Part shown: piece after piece, positions 55,324 to 64,000 of the stretch | How positions within the stretch are numbered: the first letter of the stretch is position 1 | Layout: each line of letters begins with the position of its first letter | Source of the DNA: Mesostigma viride | Lineage: Eukaryota; Streptophyta; Mesostigmatophyceae; Mesostigmatales; Mesostigmataceae | Length of the DNA stretch: 64,000 bases | Direction of reading: 5' to 3' | Assembly (NCBI GenBank): GCA_009746045.1 | Contig: RPFO01000041.1 | Location: forward strand, 8,592,348 to 8,656,347 | Notes under the pieces: model-generated | The model's database searches: none | What the model saw: the letters and a program-made list of their open reading frames with translations, nothing else | What the model was told of the DNA's origin: nothing | Made by a program: the position numbers and the translations under genes

Positions 55324-58238
55324 ATGGACCCTGCCGCCCCTGTGACCAGGCCGACAGACAGGGCAATGGCCATCGCGCTCAGGACCTACCACCGCCCTGT
55401 GGACGTATCCCTCGTCGATGGCAAGCTGGTCGTAGCTTCTCAGCTCGAGACCTGGGACCAGGTTGTTGATCGGGTGATTGCGCACCAGCGCTGGCTGTGG
55501 ATCCGCGCCAAGGAGGATAACCTGGACAGGGCTGAATCCGAGGAGTTGGAGGAGCTGCGCCAGCACATAAGGAACAGGTGGATCGCACCTGCGGGCCGCA
55601 CGCTGTTCCTTGGGGGCACGGAGCTGAGCAGGAGACGCGAGTCGTGCATGTTCAACTGCAGCTTCACAGAGGTGGAGACCGTGTACGACGTGGTGGACGT
55701 GCTCTGGCTGCTGCTGCAGGGGTGTGGCGTGGGGTTCAAGCCCGTGACCGGAACGCTCAACGGTTTTGCGAAGGCCATCCCCGACATCTCCGTGATCCGC
55801 TCGACCAGGACCGTGGGAGGGGGGAGGGAGTCAAACCAGGAATCATGGGATCCATCCTCCAGGACCTGGAGGATTAGCGTGGGAGACTCCGCCGTCGCAT
55901 GGGCCAAGGCTGTTGGCAAACTGCTGGCAGGCAAACTCCCGGCTGACCACCTCGTGCTCGACTTCAGCGAGATCAGGCCGCCGGGCATGCGTCTTCGAGG
56001 TTATGGCTACCTAGTACGTATCTGTTTCCCTTCTTGATGTTGTCAGTGGGGGGTGGCGCGGTCTTTAAATAATTTCATCTGTGTTGCGAGACATAGGCAG
56101 TATATTATTAACACCTGCCAAACGCGGCCTCCGCACCCCTGCACCCCCTGCAGAGTTCGGGCGATAACAGCATATCTAAGGCGCTGGTGGCTATCGCCAG
56201 GATCCTGTCGACGCGAGCGGACCAACTGCTCACGAAGATGGACATCCTGGATATCGTGAACCACCTGGGAACGATGTTGAGCAGTCGCCGGTCGGCGGAG
56301 ATCGCGCTCTTCGAGTACGGGGACACGGAGTGGCGCGAGTTCGCGTCTGCCAAGAAGGAGTGGTGGGTGGCCAACGCGCACCGCCAGCAGTCCAACAACA
56401 GCCTCATTTTCCGGAAGCGGCCGACCAGGAGGGAGATGGAGGAGCTCTTCGCCATCATGCTTGACTCTGGCGGCTCGGAGCCCGGCCTCTTCAACCTCGC
56501 CGTCGCCACCACTCGCGCGCCCTGGTGCAGAGGCGTCAACCCCTGTTGGCAAGTATTGCGCATTGATAAGCACCCTATGACCATAGTCGGATCGCCTCCC
56601 TTCATATCTCAGCCGCGGCCCACAGGCATCAATCTCCCGTCATCGCCCACTCTGCTAGCAAAGTCGGTACTTCTCCCGCGCAACCCGTGATAATTGTCTA
56701 CCTCGCGGACATATTCGGGATAATCGAGATTAACGACGTCCTCTACCGTCTTGAAGGAGTGCCCTCTAACCCTTGGGGGATTTATCTCATACAACCAGCC
56801 TTTATTGGCTCGCATTTTGTATACGTCTTCCATCCTTTTTATATCGCGTTTGACCTCCGCATCAATGCCCTTTCTGAGATCGTTAAGTTTGTGCCTTGTG
56901 TTGTGGAAGCGACTCTGTAGTTCCCCCGCACGTTGCCACCCCCCCGTCGCTGCGATGGAGTCTTGCACATTCCAGAAGTGGTAGTCGTCCGCCATGCCCT
57001 GGAACTGTTTGATTGAGCGCGAGGCGTTTGCGTTACCCTGTTCATCCATCTGACGCTTCCTGTGCTCTCTTGTCAAATCCTTGATTTTGTCCTCAGAGAG
57101 GTGGAGCCCTATGTGGTGACCGCAGTACTTGCTGCCCAGGACTCGCCGAGCTCGGCAGCGCTTCCCCTTTTTCGTCGTCCCTTTGCATTTAGACATCTTT
57201 ATTTATACAAAAAAGTTAGATTTGTTGTGCCCGTTTGTTGTCCTTGTTTTTAATCGCAGTGAGATCCTCCTCGGCAACAAGTCCTTCTGCAACCTCACCG
57301 AGGTCAACCTTGCAGCCTTCAAGGCCGGCAACAAGGCGGGCCTGGAGCGCGCGCTCGTCTTGGCCAGCCGCATGAACTACCGACAGACGCTTGTCGACCT
57401 CAGGGACGAGATTCTTCAGGAAGCATGGCACCTTAACAATCAGTTCTTGCGTCTGTGCGGCGTCGGTCTCACGGGCATCGTCTCGCGACCAGACCTGCAC
57501 CCGTACGACTTCCGGCGCATGAAGAACGTGGCCGTGTCCTCCGCCTACGAAATGGCCCGCTCGCTGGCCCAGCCCTTGCCCAAGAACGTGACCTGCGTAA
57601 AGCCTAGTGGCACTCTCTCCAAGATCATGGGGACGATGGAGTGGGGCGAGGTCCCCGAGGGCGTGCACATGCCCCTGGGGAAGTACATCTTCAACAACGT
57701 TACCTACTCCCGCCACGACCCGCTGGTAAAGAGGTTCGAGGCCGCCAACTACAAGGTGATGGACAAGCCGTTTGAGGCCGAGTCCGTGCTCGTGACCTTT
57801 CCGGTCTCTTTCGCGTCCGTGCCCTTCACAAAGACCGTCGTCACGCGCAAGGACGGCACCGTGGAGGAGGTGGAGGTGAACGCGGAGACGGCGCTGGACC
57901 AGCTGGAGAGATACAAGAGGCTGATGGACAACTACTGCGAGCAGAACGTGTCGTGCACGGTGTCCTACGACCCGAGCGAGATCCCTGCTATCATCGACTG
58001 GCTCATGAGCAACTGGGACAGCTATGTCGGCGTCTCTTTTCTCTTGCGGGCGGACCCTACGAAAAGCGCTGCGGACCTGGGCTACAGCTACCTGCCGCAG
58101 GAGGTTGTCACCGAAGCCGCGTTCCTAAAGTACGTGAAGACCCTCAAGCCCGTCGACTACTCCGCCGTCCTGCACACCGAGGACGACGGGTGCATCATGG
58201 AGTCCGAGTGCCCCGGCGGCGCCTGCCCTGTCCGTTAG
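55324..58238 (+). CDS. class II (B12-dependent) ribonucleotide reductase, three exons
   Basis: Predicted exons 55324-56013, 56154-56548 and 57260-58238 sum to 2064 nt, 687 residues, in frame. A monomeric adenosylcobalamin-type RNR (RTPR-like, usually about 740 residues) that makes deoxynucleotides. Exon 1: APAGRTLFLGGTE and RRESCMFNCSF (first redox Cys). Exon 2: SGDNSISKALVAIARIL, APWCRGVNPC. The NxCxE catalytic motif spans the second splice: NPC at the end of exon 2, then Glu as the first full codon of exon 3. Exon 3: ILLGNKSFCNLTEV (second redox Cys), VKPSGTLS, and the C-terminal CPGGACPVR swinging pair. All expected cysteines are present. The active site is restored only after splicing, which supports the introns. 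Confidence 0.85.
56014..56153 (+). other. predicted spliceosomal-type intron 1 of RNR (140 nt)
   Basis: 5' end GTACGT, a strong donor; 3' end CACCCCCTGCAG with a pyrimidine tract. Removal joins RLRGYGYL to SSGDNSIS in frame, giving the sequence order usual in class II enzymes. No ORF inside. Confidence 0.75.
56549..57259 (+). other. predicted GC-AG intron 2 of RNR (711 nt)
   Basis: 5' end GCAAGT (the consensus of GC-AG introns); 3' end TTGTTTTTAATCGCAG. Removal completes the NxCxE active-site motif in frame. The intron holds a complete gene on the opposite strand. Confidence 0.7.
56609..57196 (-). CDS. CxH zinc-finger protein nested antisense in RNR intron
   Basis: 195 residues, wholly inside RNR intron 2 and on the opposite strand. 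N-terminal MSKCKGTTKKGKRCRARR then YCGHHIGLH, the same small finger as in the 9378 and 22020 genes. Next come helical segments (LHNTR-like region RFHNTRHKLNDLRKGID) and a C-terminal NLDYPEYVREVDNYHG. It shows no nuclease motif of the GIY-YIG, LAGLIDADG or HNH kinds. It could be a regulator or an intron-associated passenger; it cannot be expressed from the RNR transcript. ATG 57194-57196; AT-rich upstream. Confidence 0.7.
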   Translation of the reverse strand: MSKCKGTTKKGKRCRARRVLGSKYCGHHIGLHLSEDKIKDLTREHRKRQMDEQGNANASRSIKQFQGMADDYHFWNVQDSIAATGGWQRAGELQSRFHNTRHKLNDLRKGIDAEVKRDIKRMEDVYKMRANKGWLYEINPPRVRGHSFKTVEDVVNLDYPEYVREVDNYHGLRGRSTDFASRVGDDGRLMPVGRG

Positions 58239-58759
58239 TATCTCATGGAAGGAGCAGACATGACACGCGCAGGGAAGGGACGGACTTGAGACATGTCCAC
58301 CTGTATTGTCGCTGCTTCGGGTCGTGCCCGACTCCGGAAAAGGTAATACACAAGCAAGCCAACGACCACAAGGAACATTGCGATCATGAGCCGGCCAATA
58401 ATGGACAAGCGGACCCCGAGGTCTTCTACATTGTCCTGCATAGGCCTAGGAGCCGCCCCAGGGTTGTTGTAGACCGCTTCGCTCCCCCCGGGGATCCCGT
58501 CGCTGTATTCGAGCGCGGTATCCGGGCTATCGTCTCCGCTCCTAAACATCTTGTTTACAGCTAAACCGCCCACCGCCATCAGCCCGCCTGATGCCACGTT
58601 GGTGCCGACAAACTTGCCTGCTTTAGCCCCGGCTTTTGTGGCCTTTGCAGCCCTTGCCGCCTTTGCAGCCCTTGCCGCCTTTGAGGCCACAGAGGCTACT
58701 TTAGTTCCAACGCGTGCCAATGAAGCAAGCGCGGCTATCGCCATTGTTATCAATCGCAA
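58235..58759 (-). CDS. membrane protein, Ala/Lys-rich head (paralogue of next gene)
   Basis: 174 residues. Ala/Lys/Arg-rich N-terminal helix (about 20-50), GKFVGTNVASGGLMAVGGLAV, a polar spacer, then one hydrophobic helix LSIIGRLMIAMFLVVVGLLVYYLF and RSRARPEAATIQVDMSQVRPF. The blocks 'KFVG.NVA.GGLMA.G' and 'GrLl..MFLV..g.lVY.LFR' recur in the 58810 gene, so these are tandem paralogues. The stop overlaps the RNR stop by 4 nt. Probable virion membrane protein. Confidence 0.6.
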   Translation of the reverse strand: MRLITMAIAALASLARVGTKVASVASKAARAAKAARAAKATKAGAKAGKFVGTNVASGGLMAVGGLAVNKMFRSGDDSPDTALEYSDGIPGGSEAVYNNPGAAPRPMQDNVEDLGVRLSIIGRLMIAMFLVVVGLLVYYLFRSRARPEAATIQVDMSQVRPFPARVMSAPSMRY

Positions 58760-58809
58760 TCATTTTTTAAAACGAACAAAGGTCGTGTCAAAGGAGCAAA
58801 CGCCCTTTA

Positions 58810-59451
58810 TCACCAAGGTGTCTGAACCATCACAGGGCCCATCATAGGCATAGGGGGCATCATAGGTACAGGACGCCTTAGAAAAGGTGTAGCCATTGAA
58901 AAAGCGCTTCTAAAGCTCGGGGGCATGGAGCCGAAAGACGGCATACGAGCGAGCGGGGAGACGTCTAAACGCACCGCCTCCTCCCCGTTGGACTTGCCCC
59001 TGAACAGTCGGTAGACCAGCCATCCGCTGGCAACCAAAAACATAACCAAGAGGAGCTTACCAAAGATAGACATTCCATCCCCCCCGCCTCCCCCTCCGCC
59101 TATGCCTCCGCCTCCGTCACTGCCACTGCTGCTGATGGAGCTCCCCCCGTATTGCTCGTCCCTAGTCGCAACGGTTCCTCCTCCTGACCTGCTGTCGCCC
59201 CCCCCAAAGATTCTAGCAACAAGCGCCGAACCTGCGGCCATCAGCCCTCCAGCCGCGACGTTGAGGCCCACAAATTTAAGAGCAGCCACCGGTTTGCTGG
59301 ATTTCGCAGCCGTGTTCGCAACATCATCGCTCTTCCCCGCGCCGCTCACCTGGCTCTTCCCCGCGCCCCCGCTGGCAGAGGAGGGTTTTATATTGCCGAG
59401 TTTGACGGCTGAGCTCAATTTGGTCCAGTTGGAGGCAGCTAATTTGGACAT
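58810..59451 (-). CDS. membrane protein, Gly/Ser-rich spacer (paralogue of 58235 gene)
   Basis: 213 residues. ALKFVGLNVAAGGLMAAGSALV, then a Gly/Ser-rich spacer with a run of nine Gly, then one hydrophobic helix SIFGKLLLVMFLVASGWLVYRLF and a C-terminal Pro/Met-rich tail (RRPVPMMPPMPMMGPVM). Tandem paralogue of the preceding gene. The AT-rich stretch before the ATG (59449-59451) separates it from the LamG-type gene. Confidence 0.6.
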   Translation of the reverse strand: MSKLAASNWTKLSSAVKLGNIKPSSASGGAGKSQVSGAGKSDDVANTAAKSSKPVAALKFVGLNVAAGGLMAAGSALVARIFGGGDSRSGGGTVATRDEQYGGSSISSSGSDGGGGIGGGGGGGDGMSIFGKLLLVMFLVASGWLVYRLFRGKSNGEEAVRLDVSPLARMPSFGSMPPSFRSAFSMATPFLRRPVPMMPPMPMMGPVMVQTPW

Positions 59452-59478
59452 GGTATATTACTTGTATGAATGATATTA

Positions 59479-60141
59479 TTACTCGTTCTTGATGGGACCT
59501 TGGAAGTTTAGGGTGGCTCCGGTGTTGAACCCATTAAGGACGATCCTAAGCCTAGACGTGATTGCGCCCGGGGCTTGGTACCCGCTCATCGCGACTGACC
59601 CGGGGGTCATCTGCGACGTCTTGGTCGGCATCGTGGTCGACCCGGAGAAGTACGTGTTCATTACCCCGCTCGCGTCCCTTGTGAATGCCACCCACAGCAC
59701 GTCTAAAGGCGCCCCCGCGGATTGGAGGCTTGCCAGCGTCCCCGCCACGTTGCCGCGCGCGGTCCCGGCGTATTGAATGCTGTAGTTTGTCCCCCCTGGG
59801 GCAACAAACATCACTGCCTGCCGCTGCACCAAAGTCGCGTGCGTGTTTTGGTACCACCCCTTGGTCCCCGCGTCCAACGCCGTGTTCAGCGAGGAATCTA
59901 CGGGAAGCGACGGGGAGTCGACCACAAAGCTCACCGCGTGCGAGGCCGAGTACAGAGAGGATCCGTCCACGCCGCGCCACAGCCACAGCACGCTGAAGGC
60001 GGAGTCAAACACCAGGTCTGTAAAAAGGGCCGTTTTCTGGGCAGTGGAGACGGTCGCAGCAGAAGCCGCCGTCACGCTGGTGAACGCGCCATTCTTGGTG
60101 AGGTACGCGTCCGACTCCGCACTCCATGCCGACTCGCCGGC
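59479..60141 (-). CDS. 3' fragment of LamG-type surface protein, cut off by mobile element
   Basis: About 220 residues of beta-rich sequence: SVLWLWRGVDGSSLYSASHA, GGTNYSIQYAGTARGNVAG, LDVLWVAFTRDASGVMNTYF, SQMTPGSVAMSGY and SRLRIVLNGFNTGATLNFQG at the end. The 'LWvA.TRD ... MTPgS' block repeats one found in the upstream part (RLWLASTRDIFGHW, SEMTPVSWAVP near 62400-62500), so both belong to one repeat protein. No start of its own is convincing. Upstream within the element the frame is closed by a TAA. Confidence 0.75.
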   Translation of the reverse strand, partial: AGESAWSAESDAYLTKNGAFTSVTAASAATVSTAQKTALFTDLVFDSAFSVLWLWRGVDGSSLYSASHAVSFVVDSPSLPVDSSLNTALDAGTKGWYQNTHATLVQRQAVMFVAPGGTNYSIQYAGTARGNVAGTLASLQSAGAPLDVLWVAFTRDASGVMNTYFSGSTTMPTKTSQMTPGSVAMSGYQAPGAITSRLRIVLNGFNTGATLNFQGPIKNE

Positions 60142-60928
60142 CATCAAGTTTCGTTTAAGTGGCCAGCCGGAGCGGCTGCTTAGGTTTTAGCGGACAAGTG
60201 TTCGAAGCGCGTCATTGGTGAATTACTTGGGAACTTGGGTTTCCCCGCGAAACTCCAACCGCACGTTCAGATTTCCAAATCTCAAGTAAAGTTCGGCGCA
60301 ACTTTCTGAACGGGGGCAGTTGACGAGCAGCATTCCTCCGGACGAATGAATTGCGTTCCATACTTGCGCAAAATTTTGAAAGGTAGCTTGCGTGCAGCCC
60401 TACTAAAATTTGCGCGGACGTTCAGATTTCCAAATCTCGGGTAAATTTCGGCGGAACTTTCTGAACGGGGGTAGTTGGCGGGCAGCGTTCCTCCAGACGA
60501 ATGAAATGCGTTCCATACTAGCGCAAAATTTTGAAAGGTAGCTTGCGTGCAGCCCTACTAAAATTTGCGCGAAGTGTGGGACTGAAAATTCGTAACGGAA
60601 ACTTTTTGGTAGTTGCCGTCACTTCCTCTTGTGCAAACGTGTGGGAGTGAAAATTCGTAACGGAAACTTTTTGGTAGTTGCCGTCACTTCATTTTGCGCG
60701 AGTGTTGGGCTGAAAATTCGTAACGGAAACTTTTTGGTAGTTGGCGTCACTTCCTTTGGTTCGACTGAAAATTCGCTGAAATTCGCTGAATTCGTACCGT
60801 AGCCTAATTTTTAGTACCTCGAAGTGACGGGGCACCTAAAAATTTGCCCACAAGTACACTTGGCAGCGCGCTCACTGGGAAAAATTGTACAGCCGCTCCG
60901 GCGGGCCACTTGAACGAATTGTAATGGG
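60142..60928 (-). mobile_element. MITE-like non-autonomous element, copy 2 (inserted in LamG gene)
   Basis: 787 bp, near-identical to 28885-29671 but inverted relative to it. It sits between two parts of a minus-strand gene; the host frame enters the element and stops after 35-40 foreign codons. A few substitutions separate the copies (for example GACGCCAAC against GACGGCAAC), so transposition is recent. No target duplication is visible. Confidence 0.85.
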
Positions 60929-63900
60929 TAAGGGACAGGAAGCTCAGAATACTGGAGGAGCCGCTGGCCTGGGTAAGTGTGGGGTGGACGAATCCAAACG
61001 TGGCGCGCCGCTCCGGAAGGTTGTCCGAATAGGTGTACCACTTGAACCCGTTTGGCATGAGGTGCGTGATGGGCGACTGCTCGGCGCGTGCTGGCAGTGT
61101 GCGAGTGGTCACGGAAGCCCCTGAGGCGTCCGGCAGGCGGGCGTACAGCCACCACTGCGTCTCGGGCGTTCCGTTGAGCGCCGCCCCTCCGGCGCCCGTC
61201 TCGGGGTTGCCTCCGCCAAGCCACGCCCCGGTCGGGGTGCGAAACCACACCTTTCCGGCGCCATCGACCGTGTTCAAGGCCACCCCGTACGTCCCGCTGG
61301 CTGCGTCGGTGTGTGCGCTCTCAAACCGGTGCAGCACCGGCGCGTCCACAAGCGTGGCGGAGTTCGTGTACAGTTTCGCCACCGTCGCGGCGGGCAGGGC
61401 GGAGTTGAAGAAGTACACCTCGTCCAGCCCCCCTCGCAAATAGTTCGTCCCTGTGGTGTGGCGGTGTGCCAGCTTGAAAGTGGTCGTGACGGCCGTGATG
61501 TGAGGAGCTGTCGGCGTCTTCTGGGCGACCTGCGTGCCGTTCACATACAACGTGACTTTCTCACCCGCCCTTGTGACCGCGATATGGTACCACTGGTTGG
61601 CCACCGGGGTCCACGGGTAGTAGATGCCGTTCCCGTTTGCGGCGTCGCTGCCTCGGTCAAGCAGGATGAGCCCGTTGTACAGTGTGTTGTTCATGGTCGT
61701 CTGGCCGAAGTAGTAGAAGCAGTTCTGGAATACGTACAGGTTTGTGACCTGCTCGCCGTAAATCAGCTGATTCGGAGTCCCTGGGCTGGAGGTCCTGAAC
61801 CAGCAGGCGAACGTGAAGTCCCCCCCAGCGCTGTCTTGATTGCAGGGTGGTCGATGTTGATGCCTCCCGTCGCGCTGTTTGAGTATGAGTAGGCCCCGAA
61901 CTTCTTCGTCGTACTCGTAATCGAGCCCGACAAAAGAGTTCCATGCAGGCCGTTGCCAGAGGAGTCGGCGCAATTGTTGGAGTCAAACGTGTACTTGGCG
62001 AGGGGAGCCACGGGCTGCACAGGCACCGCAGAAGCTTCGAACCTTTGCACCCCCAGCGTCACCTTGGCCCCTTGCGACTTCACATCAAACTCGAAGTACC
62101 ACTTGCCGATGGGAAGGAAGTCCCGCCAGAACACCTCCGCCCCTGTGCCCGTCGCCAGCTTGTTTGCCGTCAGCAGGTCAGCCGAGTAGGACACGTTCAC
62201 CCCCTCGGCGGCCGCGCTGTTCGCGCTCTCCTGCGTGTTCTTGTACGCGTGGTCGCCCGCCTTGTCCCACTTGTACGAGCCGTTGACGTGCCCCCAATTG
62301 CGAGCGGAGTCGCGGCCGTACCCGGAGTCAGCATCGTTCAGCGCGAACGCCAGCCTCACCGTATGGATCTGCCCCACCTCTGCTGGAACCGCCCACGACA
62401 CAGGAGTCATCTCGGACAGCCGGTCGGGCTTCTTGGCGCCGGCGCTCACGTACGCCCTCCAATGGCCGAAGATGTCGCGCGTGCTCGCCAGCCACAGGCG
62501 GGACATCGAGGTCAGCCGCCCGCCCGTATCGTTGAGGGAAGTGACCGTGGCCGTCTGGAACCCCCCTGAGGAAGTGTAGTACCCGTTCCGCACGTCAACC
62601 CCCCCGCTGTTGGTGGAGTTAAGCAAGAGGCTGTACACGCTGTTGGATGTGTTCGCGTTGTCCAGGTACGCAAACAGAGCCTTGCCCAGGTTGGTGCCGA
62701 CGTCAACCTCCACGAGCTCCCTGAAACCGCCCGCGTGCGTGACCCCCGTCTTGTGCACGCTGCCCACGTTGTTGTTCGCCGCGGAGACAAGCACGGTCCC
62801 GCCGCCGACCAGTGCGAGGCTGTCGCTCGCCAGTGTGTCCGCGCCGTTGCCGGAGGGGAACCCCCCCTTTTCGGGCTGCGCGTCCCCGAAAAAGGTTGGC
62901 AGGTTGATGCCCTCGATCACCGAAGGTTCCGCGGCGGTCGGGAAGGTGATGGCGGTGGACACCACGACTGCCTGCTCGATCTCCGACGCCGCACCTGGCG
63001 GGTCCCCACCCGGATACAGCCATGGCTTCATTGGTCCATCTGGCTGAACGTAGACCCTGTCTCCCAGCTCGTTGATGACGGAATTGGAAAGGAGGCTGTT
63101 GAAAACCCTTGCGTTGTCCCAGACGGCGTTCTGTACCGAATCGGCGGACACAACCCAGCCAAGCGCTAGTGTGGGGGGAGAGGGCATGCTTGCATCGTGC
63201 ACGGTGGAAAACGAGACCCGGCTGCCCGTCGCCCCTGAGCTCAGCCACTCTGTCCCATCTACAAACAGCCGCCACTCACCCGCGTCGTGCGCACGCTCCA
63301 AGATAAAGTTGTGTGGGCCGTAATCGAAGCTGGAGGGGTACAGGAAGCTCGCCGTGGTGGTCCCGTCGAAGACCTCCAACGTGACGCGATACAAGCTGTC
63401 ATGACGCAGGCGGATGTACGGCTGCACCTGGGTCTCCGCGCTCTGACCGCCGTAGTTGAATATGACCCCGGCCATCTTCTGCCCGCTCGGCGGTGTGTCC
63501 ATCGGCGGCGTGTAGTCCACGGAGATGGCGAACGTCTCGTTGGCGTCCGGAAAGGCGGCGTCGGACATGCGGTAGTACTGCGGGAACACGGGCGCGGCAT
63601 CACTGAGCTTCTGGATCTCCAGCGCGGTGACGGGCCGGTTCAGGAAGCGGATGTTGTCCCAGGTCGAGTCCCTGGAGGGGTAGTTGTACGCCCCCATGGT
63701 GAGCGTCTTTGTGGCGATGGACACGTTGCCCAGTTCCGGCGGGGCGGCGGGGATCGCGATCGCCTGCCCGTCCACGTACAGTTTGTACATCCCGTTGTAG
63801 GAGCTGGTGGTGGTGGTGGTCGAGGTCGGGACGGCGATGTCGTTCTTGAACTTGATGTAGTCCACCGAAATTGACTGGGATTGGGAGAATCTCGCAATTC

Positions 63901-64000
63901 TCCCAAGCCGGAGGTAGGCATTGGCCGCCTTGATCTGGCTATTGGCAATCATGCTATTCGTGTTATAAGTCCAAGTGGGAGTGGTCAATGGAATCTCCAC
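60929..64000 (-). CDS. giant LamG/concanavalin-like surface protein, 5' part, open at window edge
   Basis: At least 1,000 residues; the gene begins beyond the window. Repeated beta-sandwich lectin-like domains: NGMYKLYVDGQAIAIP, DNIRFLNRPVTALEIQKLSD; FILERAHDAGEWRLFVDGTE, DNARVFNSLLSNSVINELGD; RLWLASTRDIFGHW; and KWYFEFDVKSQGAKVTLGVQ; LAKYTFDSNNCADSSGNGLHG; WYHIAVTRAGEKVTLYVNGT, GGLDEVYFFNSALPAATVAKL. The 'W..v.f.r... .w.lyvdG ... iDn.r.fn..l' pattern is typical LamG_3. A missing G in the run at 61820-61826 splits the frame, and the MITE-like element ends it. Likely a virion fibre or attachment protein. Confidence 0.8.

Noticed and set aside
56549-57259. An intein or a homing-endonuclease intron in the RNR gene
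   Set aside because: The segment is not open in the RNR frame, and the gene inside is antisense with no nuclease motif; GC-AG splice borders explain it better.
1-64000. tRNA or rRNA genes
   Set aside because: No cloverleaf-like segment with conserved T-loop sequence was noticed by eye; a covariance scan would be needed to exclude them.

Overview
This window comes from a large double-stranded DNA virus of the Nucleocytoviricota (giant virus / NCLDV group). It is either a free genome or a copy integrated in a eukaryotic, probably algal or protist, genome. The hallmark genes are two poxvirus-type late transcription factors (VLTF-3 at the left end, VLTF-2 near 27 kb), a D5-type SF3 helicase, a separate AEP/UL52-type primase, an A22-type RuvC Holliday junction resolvase, a YqaJ-type exonuclease, a predicted ssDNA-binding protein, a class II ribonucleotide reductase and many small proteins that look like phycodnavirus and mimivirus DUF families. 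The coding regions are GC-rich, genes are tightly packed on both strands, and there are no bacterial operon signals. The major capsid protein, packaging ATPase and DNA polymerase B are not in this window, so I do not place it beyond 'algal-virus-like'.

Layout. 0-4.7 kb: a heavily frameshifted VLTF-3 and several small genes. 4.7-6.8 kb: an AT-richer, poorly coding island with splice-like signals. 6.8-10 kb: a SET protein, a J-domain protein, a PIP-box-like protein and a CxH zinc-finger protein. 10-13.6 kb: a frameshifted unknown gene, then a large inverted repeat with an AT-rich loop. 13.6-20.4 kb: a KilA-N gene followed by two tandem long coiled-coil genes built on a 33-residue repeat. 20.4-28.8 kb: a C5 cytosine methyltransferase, a cysteine desulfurase, a class 3 lipase-like gene, VLTF-2 and unknowns. 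28.9-29.7 kb: the first copy of a 787-bp MITE-like element. 29.7-53.3 kb: the replication, recombination and chromatin core (HNH, SSB, SET, RING/TRAF, F-box, KilA-N, DUF2314, helicase, resolvase, exonuclease, SLATT, primase, capping-enzyme-like pseudoenzyme). 53.6-59.5 kb: conserved membrane proteins and an intron-bearing RNR. 59.5-64 kb: a giant lectin-like (LamG-type) surface protein interrupted by the second, inverted copy of the element.

Two features stand out. The RNR gene carries two predicted spliceosomal-type introns, and a complete antisense zinc-finger gene sits wholly inside the second. About a dozen otherwise intact genes are broken by one missing base, nearly always in a G or C run. 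That pattern fits homopolymer undercalling in the assembly better than gene decay, so most frameshifted genes here should be read as probably functional.

How the genes work together: SSB, helicase, primase, resolvase, exonuclease and RNR supply DNA replication and recombination. VLTF-2 and VLTF-3 drive late transcription. SET, RING, F-box, KilA-N and cytosine methyltransferase proteins probably act on host or viral chromatin and protein turnover. The small membrane proteins and the LamG-type protein are candidate virion components.
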